This document shows, in pieces, positions 26,183 through 38,179 of a DNA stretch of 64,000 nucleotides (the first letter of the stretch is position 1; each line of letters begins with the position of its first letter). This DNA is from Jacaranda mimosifolia (lineage: Eukaryota; Streptophyta; Magnoliopsida; Lamiales; Bignoniaceae): assembly GCA_018894105.1 (NCBI GenBank), contig CM032128.1:14489001-14553000 (forward strand). Direction: 5' to 3'. Below the pieces are notes generated by a model, which worked only from the letters and a program-made list of their open reading frames with translations, did not search any database and was not told the origin of the DNA. Both the position numbers and the translations under genes were made by a program.

Positions 26183-27511
26183 ATGCAGGATAATCAGGAA
26201 TCTGAATTAGTGTCGCTTGATCCAGAAATTGAGAGAACTTTTCAAAGATGCAGATGAGCACTTCATCGACCAAACAAGAATACTATTGAAATGGCAAAAG
26301 AAGATGGATATTTGGGTAATTATGCTATTCCACAAATTCATGGCTTCCGAACAGGAATCGCTAGGCCATCTATTCAGGCTAATAATTTTGAGATCAAGCC
26401 CGCTATAATTCAGATGATACAGAGTTTAGTACAATTTGAAGGGTCTCCAATAGAAGATCTAAATGCTCATTTAACTAACTTTTTGGAGATTTGTGACACC
26501 TTCCAATATAATGGAGTTTCTGATGATGCAATCCGATTGAGGTTATTTCCATTTTCACTAAGGGACAAAGCAAATATTTGGTTGTCATCCTTGTCATCAG
26601 GATCCATTGTCACTTGGGAGGATCTAGGATAGAGATTCTTGGCTAAGTTTTTCCCACTATCACAAATAGTTAAGTTAAGGAATGAAATCAGTTCCTTTGT
26701 CCAATTTGATTAGGAAACCTTTTATGAGGCATGGGAAAGATACAAGGAGATGCTCAGAAAATGCCCTCATCATGGATTGAGAAAGTCACTTCAAGTGCAG
26801 ATATTCTACAATAGATAATCCGCACAAACAAGAGGAATAGTTGATGTTACTGCATGAGGTACACTTATGCGAAAACAGATTGGGAAAATATTTGAGTTAT
26901 TTGAAGAGATGGCAGCAAGCAATGATCAGTGACCAACTAATAGATTAACTCAACCAAAGAAAACTGTAGGAATCTATAAGGTAAATACTACTACATCTTT
27001 GAATGCACAGTTAGAAGCGTCAACAAAGAAGATAGACACGCTTGCAAGTATTATAACCCAGCCAGCGCAACAAGTTCAAACTGTAGAAAGCCAATTTATT
27101 ACTTGTGATAATTGTGGAGATGCGCATTCGAGTGACCAATTTCAGCATACTTTCGAATTAGTGCAGTTTGTTGGGAACTTCAACAGGAATCAAAATAATC
27201 CATACTCAAATACTTATAATCTTGGATGGAGACAACACCCCAATTTCTCATGGAGCAACAACCAAGGACAATCTTTAGCTCCTAAACCTCCATCACCAGG
27301 CTTCCAGCAACAAATAAAGCTACCAACTCAAGAAAAGAAGCCATCATTAGATGAGATGTTTATACAACTGATGACAAAAATTGAAGCAGCAATTCAAAGT
27401 CAATTAGCTTCAATCAAAACATTGGAAACACAAATGGAGCAATTAGCCAGTGCATTGAGTATGAGACAACAAGGAATTGTGCCAAGCGATATTGAGACAA
27501 ATCCTAAATGA
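26183..27511 (+). pseudogene. Athila-like gag, disrupted
   Basis: Reading from ATG 26183, one frame runs to about 27511 but is broken by in-frame stops: TGA near residue 25, TAG at about 26630 and 26711, and others. Visible blocks: the start MQDNQESELVSLDPEIERTF, a capsid block around 26291-26632 with RLFPFSLRDKANIWLSSL, and a tail at 26999-27511 with CDNCGDAHSSDQF and QFVGNFNRNQNNPYS, as in Athila gag. The capsid part would coat element RNA. Most stops need only one C-to-T or G-to-A change from a sense codon. Confidence 0.85.
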
Positions 27512-28490
27512 GATGGAAAAGAACATTGCAAGGCAGTTTGACTAAGGAATGGAAGAGAGTTGCAGGAAATTTGAAAGGCACCTCAAGTCTCAAAAGAAAC
27601 AAAAAAAACCATCAATGGATGAGAAAGAAGAGGAGTTGGAACAGAAGACTAAGTCTAAAACCATCACACCACCTCCTCATTTTCCTCAAAGGCTTAGGAA
27701 ACAAAAAATGGATAAACATTTTAGCGACTTATGGAAGTTTTCAAGAGATGCCAAATTAACATTCCTTTTGCTGAGCCTCTAGAACAGATGCCAAGTTATG
27801 TAAAGTTATGAAGGATATTTTATCCAAGAAAAGGCATTTTTGGGAGTTTGAGACAATGGCTTTAACAGAGGAATGTAGTGCAATTATTCAAAAGAAGTTA
27901 CCACCAAAACTTAAAGATCCAAGGAGTTTCACAATTCCACTTACCATTGGAACTCACTTTTCTGGACATACATGTGTGATTTGGGTGCAAATATAAATTT
28001 AATGCCATTCTCCATTTGTTAGAGACTTGGACTTGGAAAGGTCAAACCCTCAAGTGTGACCATGCAATTGGCAGATAGATCACTCACATATCTAAATGGA
28101 GTAATTGAAGATATTTTGGTTAAAGTTGATAAATTTATTTTTCATGTAGATTTCATTGTTTTGGATATGGAGGAAGATCGCGAAGTTCCCATTATTCTTG
28201 GGAGGCCATTTTTAGCCACAAGTAGAGCTTTTATTGATGTACAAAAAGATGAGTTAATCATGAGAGTTCAAGACCAAGAGGTAAAATTTAATGTTCCTAA
28301 GGCTATTAAATATCACAGTGTTTCTGATGATTGTTTTGTAGTTAGTGTAGTAAATAGTCTTGAAGGAAATATTTTTCAAAATACCCAATACGCTAACCCC
28401 CTTGAAGTAGCTCTACTTTCCTTGGCGGACGTTGATGATGCTGAAATCTAAGAATTACTAAATTTCCTAGAAGCTCCACCAAAGATTACC
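27512..28490 (+). pseudogene. Athila-like gag/pol junction and aspartic protease, disrupted
   Basis: Fragments in different frames (27549-27782, 27808-27996, 28056-28451) together give a linker and a retropepsin-like domain. The catalytic motif reads DLGA at 27978-27989, the usual form in this lineage, within CDLGAN. Downstream, 'IILGRPFLATSRAFIDVQ' is the family's second conserved block. The role would be to cut the polyprotein. Frame changes occur near 27510, 27790 and 28000. Confidence 0.82.
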
Positions 28491-28599
28491 AAGCACCCAA
28501 AATTTGAAGCTTTGGATATGTCCACTTCCTCAAGAATGCTGAAGCCATCTATTGAACAACCACCTACTTTAGAATTTAAACCTCTTCTTAATATTCTTA

Positions 28600-30124
28600 T
28601 TTGGGAAATTCTTCTACATTACCTATTATTATTTCATCCTTGTTGTCTGATGAGCAGAAAGATACGTTGTTGAGAGTACTAAGGGAGCATAAAAAAGCAC
28701 TTGGATGGACAATTGCAGATATTAAAGGAATTAGCCCTTCATTTTGCATGCACAAAATCCTACTTGAGGACAATCACTAGGGTTCCATTGAACATCAAAG
28801 GAGATTGAATCCCATAATGACAAAAGTAGTCAAAAAGGAAATCATTCAGTAGCTGGATGCAAGTATTATTATCCTATCTTAGCTAGTTCATGGTAAGTCC
28901 AGTTCAATGTGTACAAAAAAAAAGAGGCATGACAGTTTTGAAGAATGACAATAATGAACTCATTCCAATAAGGATAATTAGTGGATGGTGAGTGTGCATG
29001 GATTATAGGAAGTTAAACAAAGCCACAAGAAAGGATCACTTCCCCTTGCCCTTCATTGATTAGATGCTGGCAAGACTGGAAGGAAAGAAATAGTATTGCT
29101 TTTTAGATGGTTATTTGGGATACAATCAGATTGCCATAGCTTTTGAAGATTAGGAAAAGATAACATTCACTTGTCCATACGGTACTTTCGCTTTCTGGAG
29201 GATACCTTTTGGCCTCTACAATGCACTAGCTACTTTCCAAATATGTATGATGGCAACCTTCACTGATATGGTAGAAAACTTCCTTGAGCTATTTATGGAT
29301 GATTTTTCAATTTTTGGGAATTCTTTTGATGAATATTTGAATAATCTTGCACTTGTTTTAAAAAGATGTGAAGAAACTAACCTTGTTCTAAATTGGGAGA
29401 AATGCCAATTTATGGTAACAGAAGGAATAGTTCTTGGACACAGGGTCTCTAGCAAAGGAATTAAGGTGGACAAGGCAAAAATTGAAATAATTGAAAAACT
29501 TCCACCCTCATCATTAGTGAAAGGTATTCGTAGTTTTTTGGGATATGCAAGTTTTTATAGGAGTTTCATTAAAGATTTCTCTAAAATTTCTAAACCCCTG
29601 TGTAATCTGCTAGGAAAGATGTACCTTTTAATTTTGATGATGAATGTCTTAAGGCTTTCCATGTATTATAAAGGAAACTTGTTTCTGCTCCTATTATTGT
29701 TGTGCCTGATTGGGATTTACCTTTTGAACTAATGTGTGATGCTAGTGACTTTGCTGTTGGTGCTGTTTTAAGCTAGAGCAGGGAAAAGATTTTTCATTCA
29801 ATATATTATGCTAGCAGAACATTAGTAGACGCGCAGGTAAACTATACCACCACAGAGAATGAGCTATTGGCTGTAGTATTTACCTTCGATAAGTTTCGCT
29901 CATATTTAGTAGGAGCCAAGGTAATAGTATACACATACCATTTAACTATCAGATATTTAATGGAAAAGAAAGATGCCAAGCCCAGATTGATTAGATGGGT
30001 GTTGCTGCTACAAGAATTTGATCTGGAAATTTGGGATAAAAAAGGCTCAGAAAATCAAATTGCTGATCACTTATCAAGATTAGAAAGCATAAAAATTATA
30101 AATGAGAAGACAATGATCAATTAA
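28600..30124 (+). pseudogene. Athila-like reverse transcriptase and RNase H, disrupted
   Basis: The reverse transcriptase starts near 28600 with decayed sequence, then 'KNDNNELIPI' and 'CMDYRKLNKATRKDHFPLP' (about 28940-29050). The active-site box is FMDDFS at 29292-29309, with both aspartates kept. Thumb and connection follow to about 29640. RNase H runs about 29730-30124 with '[17 protein letters not shown]' and '[10 protein letters not shown]'. At least two frame changes and several stops (for example in IRIISGW-stop-VCMDYR) interrupt it. It would copy element RNA to DNA. Confidence 0.85.
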
Positions 30125-30171
30125 ACATTCCCAGACAAGTAGCTATATGCAGTAGAAGAGAAGGGGATTCC

Positions 30172-31425
30172 ATGGTATGCAACTTGGTAAATTACATAGT
30201 TAGTGGAATTTTCCCTCCAGAAATTAACTCTCAACAAAAGAAGAAATTTCTCTTAGAAGTGAGCAAATATGTCTCGGACGAGCTATTCCTATTTAGAATT
30301 TGTCCAAATCAAATACTTAGGCATTGTATCTCAGAAGAAGTGAAGAGCATACTTGAGCATTGTCATTCATCCCTATATGGAGGTCATTATCGAAGTAATC
30401 GCATTGCAGCAAAGGTTCTTCAGTCAAGTTTTTATTGGCCTACCTTATTTATAGATGCTTATACCTTTGTTGCATGTTGTGATAGTTGTCAAAGAGTAGG
30501 AAATATTTCTAGAAAAAATGAGATGCTTCTAAATGCAATATTAGAAGTTGGGTTATTTGATGTATGGGGTATTGATTTTATGGGTCTTTTCGTGCCATCC
30601 TTTGGGAATCTCTACATTATTGTGGCTGTTGATTATGTCTCCAAATGGGTGGTAGCTATTGCTCTACCAACTAGTGATGCTAAGGTTGTAACAAACTTTT
30701 TGAAAAAGAATGTTTTTACTCGTTTTGGTACACCTAGAGCTATTATTAGTGATGGTAGAAGACATTTTTGTAATAGATATTTTGATGCTCTACTAGCCAA
30801 ATATAGAGTAAAACACAAAATTGACACAACTTATCATCCACGAACAAGTGGCTAAGTTGAAGTATCACGTAGGAAAATTAAAAGAATTTTGGAGAAAACA
30901 ATAAATGCCACTAGAAAAGATTGGTCTAAAAGGTTAAATGATGCATTGTAGGCTTATAGGACAGCTTATAAAACTCGTATTGGGTTGTCACCTTACAAAT
31001 TTGTGTTTAGGAAAGCATGCCATCTACCGATAGAATTGGAACATAATGCTTATTGGGCTATAACAAAATTAAATTTTGACTCTCAAGCTGTAAGGGATAA
31101 AAAGTTATTGGAGTTGAATGAATTAGATGAATTTAGAATGCAAGCATATGAAAATGCTAAGTTGTATAAGAAAAAGATAAAGTAGTGGCATGATAGAAAA
31201 ATTTTAGAGCGTCATTTTAAACCTGGACAATATGTTTTGTTATTTAACTCTCATTTGAAGTTGTTTTCAGGGAAACTAAAATCACGTTGGTTAGGGCCAT
31301 TTCGCATCAATGAAGTTTTTCCATATGGAGCAATGGAGCTAGAAGATGAAGGAACAAATAGAAGGTTCAAGGTAAATGGACAACGAATCAAGCACTATTG
31401 GGGAGGCGATTTTGATTGCCAATGA
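30172..31425 (+). pseudogene. Athila-like integrase, disrupted
   Basis: One frame with three internal stops. Zinc-binding HHCC domain at about 30357-30495 (HCHSSLYGGHY ... CCDSCQ). Catalytic core 30540-30890: the aspartate in GIDFMG, the aspartate in ISDGRRHF and the glutamate just after a stop in TSG-stop-VEVSRR, so the DDE residues remain but are cut apart. C-terminal domain to 31425 with 'FKPGQYVLLFNSHLKLFSGK' and 'SRWLGPF'. Stops at about 30853, 30948 and 31183 sit where CAA, TGG and CAG would be expected. It would insert the DNA copy. Confidence 0.88.
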
Positions 31426-31589
31426 TCACACTTAACTTGATTGATGTTGAATGATGTTTGAAAAAGTCAAGCTAGGTGCTTTTTGGGAGGTAACTCAAAA
31501 TTTCTTTTTATTGTTGTAGGATTTATTTCTGACCTAGTGCTTAATTTTCTTTTCTTTTGATTTTGTTAAAAAAGAAAGAGGTGCAAGCA
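31426..31589 (+). other. Spacer after integrase
   Basis: Short AT-rich stretch between the integrase stop and the palindromic tract. No feature was recognised. Confidence 0.4.
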
Positions 31590-31945
31590 GTAAGTGCTTT
31601 GCTAGGGCACAAGACTTTTGTGCCCCGGCGCACGGGCGTAAAACTTATGTAACTAAACAATGTGCCTTGTGCTAGGGCACAAGATTTTTGCGTCCTGGCG
31701 TGAGGTATGACTGTCTAGATCGCCTTGTGCCAGGGCACAAGATATTCGTATCTCGACGCAAGGCCTTAAAAGTTTACACCCGGTTCCAGTTTGTCTTGCG
31801 CAAGGCGCAATGCAGGGGACATCGTTCCAGTGAGCCTTACACCAAGACGCAAGACTTTCATGGCCCAGCGCAAGGTGTCATCAACAACAGACATATTACC
31901 ATGGGCCAAGGCTCAGACAACCTACACCCTGGTGCTTTTCGGCAC
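31590..31945 (+). repeat. Tandem imperfect palindromes, GC-rich, inside the Athila-like element
   Basis: A block far richer in G+C than its surroundings, with units of roughly 40-60 bp built on 'cttgtgccagggcacaag', an inverted repeat with two central bases. Copies or variants begin near 31604, 31662, 31722, 31794 and 31838, the last two as 'cttgcgcaaggcgcaa' and 'cttacaccaagacgcaag'. The open frame at 31688-31948 is a by-product of the repeat. Confidence 0.75.
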
Positions 31946-32728
31946 TAATAAAAAAAAATAAATTTGGGTTTTTAAACCCTTCATCCTGCCCCAAGCCCTT
32001 ATTCCTCTTCCCCCCTTTCTCTTTTTCTATTATCTTCTAAAACCCGTTCACCATAACCCATCCTCTCTACATCACCCACCACCATATCCACCAACTATTC
32101 ACCACTAGCGACTACCACTCACCGCCAGCCACCATTTCCATTGGAAAAAGTCACCATTGTGGCTTTCCCTTGTGTTCCTCTTTTTGGTGCTTTAACATCA
32201 TAATATGTGAGTTGTTTGTTTGGTTTCTTTAATCAATTTTCTTTGGATTTGGGTGCTTTTTGATCTTGTGGAAGAATATGATTGATTGTTGGGTAAAAAG
32301 TGACTTATGAATATCTTGTGGGTTTGTGTGAGTTTGCCACAATATTGTTTGATTAGGCTAAAAATTAGTATGACATTGCTTTAATATTTGGAAATTCTTG
32401 AAGTTTCATCTTGCCATGTTTTGAGTTGTTGAATGTTTATATGTTGATTTTTTGGGCATTGCTTGGAAGTATTCGTTGAGTATTATCAAGTAGTAGTAGT
32501 TGTGGTTACTATATTATGGCACATTGAGCTAAGCATTGAATATTATTAAATGTGGAATTGAATTGTTCTTGAGAAATTGAAATTTAGTTGGATGGATTTA
32601 TTTAGTGGAACTATAATTTTTTCAATTTTTTGGATTGAGGCTTTATTGACATTATTATTGACAATTTGGAATGATGTTGGTTGATTTTTTTTTTTTGGAA
32701 ACAATTGTGAATTGAATTAGCAGTTGAG
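31946..32728 (+). other. Non-coding spacer before the second ORF
   Basis: CT-rich at first (31980-32110), then AT-rich, with no open frame that can be supported. In Athila elements this region often carries signals for the downstream ORF, but none can be named here. Confidence 0.4.
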
Positions 32729-33755
32729 ATGGCATCTAAAGCAAATAGAAAAAGAAACAAGACAAATGCCTCTAGCAATAGGACGGCCAGCTTTTGATAC
32801 CATTTGTTTTAGCAGAGGCTGACAGTGAACACTCTATTCACAAGTCACTATGCATAGACCCTTTGTTAAAGAAAGAGGATTAAGGGAAAACTCACGCCAT
32901 GACCCTACTAGAAGTTCAATTATAACAAGGAAAGGTTGGTAGATATGGTATTTATGTGAGGTAAACATGTGTCATTTTCTCGGGAAGCTATCAATGCAGT
33001 CTTTGAGACACCTAACATTGACAGTGATGATGACTTCCAGCAATTTCTAACTATAGAGATAGATATGGAGGCAGTGAAAAATCATCTTTGTGGGAGCTAA
33101 TAGTCAGTATAGGCACTTCCTGAGAGCAGGTTTTATCCCTATATATCCACTATTGGTTCAAATTCATTTGTGCCCATCTGTTACCAGTTTCCCATTATAA
33201 CGATGTCACTAGGGAACGAGTTATTTTGTTGTATGCTGTACATAAGATGATCTCTATTGATATCAGACTAATTATTAGTCTTGCTATTTGAAAGGCATCA
33301 CAAGGGGGAATACGAGATAGCCTAGTATGTCTACATTTGATTTTAGAATTATGCACTACAGCAGGGGTTCAATGGGATCCTAGTGAGGAATTACTACATC
33401 CCAAGCAGATAATTGCTGATGATCAATCAAGGAGAGTTCCATGGCCTAATCAAGAGGATCCAGCTCTTCAGACCGCCGGCCCAATCAAGAAGATCCAGCT
33501 CTTCGGACCGCCATCGATCCATACCAAAATGTCTAGATATGTTGGAGAATATGATGAGACAATTACTATCGAACTAGTAGGCTACAGAGGAGCACCGCCA
33601 AGCATGTCTTGATACTCAACAACAGTGGTATACGATGTTAGCGCAATATCATAACATTCCACTTGAGAATTATCCTACAACCACCACACTTACATTTTCC
33701 TGCTATTGCAGTTCCACCCTCGGAGGTTGAGGAAGACGATGACGTTGATGATTAA
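32729..33755 (+). pseudogene. Second ORF of the Athila-like element, plant-transposon-protein type, disrupted
   Basis: It lies between integrase and 3' LTR, where Athila elements carry an additional ORF. The start is MASKANRKRNKTN at 32729 and the end EVEEDDDVDD-stop at 33755. Recognisable blocks: 'FVKERGLRE' near 32860, 'GKHVSFSREAINAVFETP' near 32962, 'RERVILLYAVHKMISID' near 33212 and 'TAGVQWDPSEELLHP' near 33357. These blocks match what I recall of the Pfam 'putative plant transposon protein' domain; its function is unknown. Stops and frame changes break it at several places. I see no clear signal peptide or membrane segment here, so calling it an envelope gene is not supported. Confidence 0.72.
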
Positions 33756-35115
33756 TCAGGGCGTATTTTCTTCCTTTTTCTTTTTCTTCGCTTTAATTTT
33801 TTTCATTGATCTCTTTGTCATTATCCATATTAGTGTCTATTGCTTTCTTGCCTTTTGTCTTTATAGTTTTAATATTAGTACTCTGAGGGCAAAGTACCTC
33901 TTAGGGTTTTTTTTTTGGGGGGGGAGGGGAGCTCTGCTCGTTAATTTTTAGTCCTTTATTTTCTTTTATTTTATGTTATTTTGGTTTTTGATTAGGGTTT
34001 AGTAATTGAGTTGATATCTTGCATGTACATAAATTCTTCTTCTTGAATCAATGAGGATATTGCTCCTTTAATTTTGTGTTTCGTGAAAAACTATAATTGT
34101 GTGATGATGGAACTGTGCATTTGAGTAGAAGCAATGAAAAGATGGCACCTCTTATTTTTGAGCACTTTCTTTCTCACTTCTAGTTATTAGTTTAATTTAG
34201 AGGACATTTATGAATGAGTTACATATAACTCTAGAATTTGTTTGATTCCCTATCCCGGTGAAATCCTAGAAAACACTCAAATATGGGAAATTACTCAGGC
34301 CATTTTTGACCCGTTTGAGCCTTTCAAGCCTACCAAACAACATTATATCCCTAAGGCCCCCTGTTGAGCCTATTTGAAAGCATCCTTTTTATTTGACAAC
34401 TAACTCAATAGCCAACTTAAACACATGATCCCACAAAATAAATCCCACAATTACTTGCTAGATATATTTGAAATGGGAACAAACAATATAGTGCCCATGA
34501 GTTTGATTTTATTTCTCATAAAAAAAATGGTGTAGATAAGGCCTCATGCACTCAAATGTGTGCATAGTAGCATGAGCACCAAAAAAAAAAAAGAAAAAGA
34601 AGAAGAAGAAAGAAAAAGGAGAAAGAAAGAAGTTGAGAAGTACTGTTCAATAAGTTTGGGGGAGTATTAAGAGATGATGATGAACAAGTGTTGTGGGTAT
34701 TGAGTCAGTATTTTCCATATCTTTCCTACATTTACTCAAGCCTACATTACAAGCTCTGAAAGTCCTAACGATCCTTTATTACGTATTCGACATTAGTGGA
34801 GATAGAGATTAAAAGTAAACCTATGGAGTATTAGAGTAGAGTTTGGTACTTGTACATAAGTTAATCTAAATTGCCAGTAACTACTTGTAGAGAAATTAGA
34901 CACATACACGGGGATTCATTTGAACATTGTATGTGCTTATTTGTGCATAGTGACATTAGATCACAATTGTGGTTAACTACGAGCATAGTTTTGAAGTAGT
35001 TCTGAGAGGAACAAAAAGAAGTGATATTTTTGTACATGCATTTTAGTTTTGATTTGTTTTTCTTATAGTGTCTTTGAGTCTTTTCTTTGTGTTGCTCGAG
35101 GGCAAGCAACAAATT
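33756..35115 (+). other. Non-coding tail of the Athila-like element
   Basis: Contains a T-rich then G-rich run near 33910-33930 and a purine run near 34580-34635 (A12, then GAA steps). No open frame that can be supported; the minus frame at 34861-35181 overlaps the LTR and is not a gene. Confidence 0.5.
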
Positions 35116-35130
35116 AAGTTTGGGGGTGTT
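35116..35130 (+). other. Polypurine tract
   Basis: 'aagtttgggggtgtt' directly precedes the 3' LTR. This form is typical of Athila elements and primes plus-strand DNA synthesis. Confidence 0.75.
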
Positions 35131-36340
35131 TGTTAAGCCCTTATTAGTATTAATTTGAATATCATATTTAGGACTTAACAAATAATTTTCTTATTTAAAA
35201 AAGTTCTAATTCCCTTGCTAACTGGTGAAAATATTGGAACTACAAGAATACAAGTGGAGAAATTGCTAAGTAGGACAAATTGAATCAAGTTGGCGGGAAT
35301 GCCGATTGGATAACACGTCATTATCAAAGATGGACAGAAGAGTCTTTATTTATTTGAGTTAGATTCTAATTACAAGACTCTTTCAGGCAGTTATAAATAG
35401 GTCTCTCAGATACTTAGTTTGGCAGCGGAGTAGAGATTGGGATTTTGCTATTTTGAAAATTAGAAGTATCATGAAAATTTGAGATTCAGAGGAGGACAAA
35501 GTGGAGATCTGATTTGTCTAGGAATAGAATTTCTTCTTCTCCCTTTTATTTTATTTTCAATTCTGGATTTGAAATGATGCTCTATTTTATTTATATTTTT
35601 TTTGACAATTCAATCATAAACTAATTCGTTACCCTTGGATTATGATGGATTCTTTAGAATAAATTGATTCATGATTTTCTTCCATGAAATTAGTAGCGCT
35701 TAAGGTTATTTCTTCTATTGTGTGTTTTTTCTATTTGATTATCTGATTAATAGTCAAGTGCATCTTTAAACCCTAGAGGAGTCTTGGAAAAGAGAATATA
35801 TGGATTGATTGATTGATAATAGAAGACCTTAGGATTAATTGTTCAAATTGATGAATTAATTAATTTGTGCGTAGGATAGGAATATACCTACTTGGCCTAG
35901 GGAGTTAGTTGAGTGGTATAACCTTATCTATAATTTAGTTGATTCACATAGGAATATAGTGAATTTAATAAATTAGGGATTTGATTGCAAGTAATTCGGA
36001 AGAACATCATACTTGCACAAAACCCAAGACTAATAACCTGTTATTAATTTCATAGGGAGAAAATTATGTAATCAACTTATTCGATTGATGAAATCATAAT
36101 TCTAGGCTTCTATATTCTGGTAGAAATCTTTATCAGTACACTTTTTCTTATTTTCATTAGCTTAATTTTAATTCCTATAATTGTTGTTTGAATAAACGAA
36201 GTGTGTGATAAATTAGTAATTAGTAACAAATAATTTAGTTCCTCATGGGATAGGCACTTTTCTCATCACTTTATTACTTGTTGCGATACATGCACTTGCG
36301 TAACTGTTTGCATAATTTATTTTGCACAGCATAACCAACA
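35131..36340 (+). repeat. 3' LTR of the Athila-like element
   Basis: Begins TGTTAAGCCCTTATTAG and ends CAGCATAACCAACA, followed at once by target duplication atcat (36341-36345). Same length as the 5' LTR. TATA box at 35391-35400. Differences from the 5' LTR are scattered single bases and small indels. Confidence 0.92.
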
Positions 36341-36345
36341 ATCAT

Positions 36346-38179
36346 CGAATTTAATTGCTTGTCTAGAAGCATTAAAATCATAAAGTACATATTTTCTTGT
36401 ACCGTGAAATAAAATAAATCATTTTTGTGCGCAGTAGAATACAATTATAGTGCAGTGTAAGTTAAAAACAAGTCACAAACAATTATAAAATAGCATATAT
36501 TCTTCTGGATTTTGAAACATAACAGTACATTGTATTTATAAATTTAGACACTCACTGTACTTATCGATCGAATCAAAAGTCACCTTTATCGTATCAAGTC
36601 TTGGTATACCTACTGAAATAATTGTATCATAAGCTTTGTTAATATCTAGTCTACAGAACCTCAATTGCACTTGAACATAGACCATCTACAGTATCATGCC
36701 TTCAATATAACTATGAATATCAAATTCCCTATCCCTTTTTCTATACCAATAAGTATCAATTTCAAATCAATTTAAATGAAACTCCTGGACACACTGTAGT
36801 TTAATCCTAAGTGTATTCAATCAATTGGGCTTGTTCTATATATATATATATACACATATGTACACGTATATACAAAATTACACATACACTAACTTAACCC
36901 ACCAAAAGACTACCAGATAGCAACAACTTAATTCACCTACTCAATGGTAATAACAGTAAATAAGGCAGCCCCATGGAAAATGGCAATTTCACTCTCAAGT
37001 CATCAAAATAACCTCAGCCCTTTGTGGTTCATGTGACCCACAACAAATCCTATGGAAATTGAACATTAAAGAAAACATTCTACCCACTTTTTGTTTCTTT
37101 TTTCCTTTTTTTTCTTTAGCAATTAACTAGTCAACAATTGTGGTCGAAAATGTATTGATTACAAATTCAAAATTGGCCTAATATGATCAACATTTGCTGC
37201 TCATCCTTATTATCTAATGGAAGAGCAAATTTATGCCAACAGAGACTATACAACAACCAATCTTGAAGCTAGGCTCAACGGACAAATTCAAATAGACTTA
37301 ATTTCTTGAAATTTTTTACTTCACTAAATTGCTGGAATGGAGATGCTGAAATCTACCTAATTAGAGCATACCTTTCTGTAATACAATCATGACAATAACA
37401 GATATTAGAATTGAGAGTAGATGAAATGGGTTTCTAAAATCAATGAAAAATTCTTAAAAAAAAAAAAAAGAAATCTAGAAACAATACCTTGGCCAAACTC
37501 TACGTGGTATTCTCCTAGTGGATGATGAAGGCTTTTCTTCTCACTTTTTCCTTTCTCCCTATGATGTTCCTCTTCTCTTTTTCTCTTTTCTTTTCTTTTC
37601 CTTTTCTTTTAAAACTAAATGGGTGTCTAGGGTTTTAGGGTGTAGGTCTAATATCTTGTATAACATAAGGGTTTACCTCAACTGGAACTCTAATTATTAA
37701 TCTCTAGGAACAGGATAACCCTCTAGTGAATCTGACATCTTTATCATTAATTCCTAAGGTCCCAATTATTAATTCCTAGTAATAATATGTTATTATTATA
37801 AGAAAATTATAACTTATTTCTCAAGAATTGCGATATCTAATATATTTATATATATAGATATACATATATATATGTATTAATTTTTATGGCTTTAAATATT
37901 AATTCTCATTATTTAACCAAGAGGTAATATAATGCCAAATATATATGTATACACACACACACATACACACACACATATATATATATATACACACCATTTT
38001 TCTAACTGATATAATAAGAAAGCAAAACTAAGAGAAAATAAAATAACATAGGATAAAATAATTAATTAAATTTAAAAGAAATTCTAAGGCATTACATTTT
38101 TTTTCATTTTAAATAGTAAATAAAATAAAATAAGGTAAAGTAATCAATTAAATGCAAAATAAAATTGTGAGGCATTATA
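36346..38179 (-). mobile_element. Right piece of the split gypsy LTR
   Basis: Continues the LTR that starts at 24029; together the pieces are about 2.6 kb, close to the 2.7-kb LTR at 11933. The end reads 'gtgaggcattata', similar to GGCATTACA. A near-copy of this end, 'ctaaggcattaca', occurs at about 38083-38095, so the last ~80 bp look duplicated. Beyond 38179 the sequence picks up unit B of the CACTA duplication. The target duplication is not clean. CT-rich ORF 37518 is not a gene. CA/TA short repeats lie at 37945-37990. Confidence 0.55.

Larger units (their letters stand above)
24837..36340 (+). mobile_element. Athila-like Ty3/gypsy LTR retrotransposon, structurally complete but decayed
   Basis: Order: 5' LTR (24837-26046), primer binding site, gag, protease, reverse transcriptase, RNase H, integrase, a palindromic repeat tract, a second ORF, purine tract, 3' LTR (35131-36340). 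An exact 5-bp target duplication, atcat, flanks it (24832-24836 and 36341-36345). Total 11504 bp, within the usual Athila range. Both LTRs are 1210 bp and differ at scattered bases, so the insertion is not recent. Coding regions carry several stop codons and frameshifts, so the element cannot make its own proteins. Confidence 0.92.
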
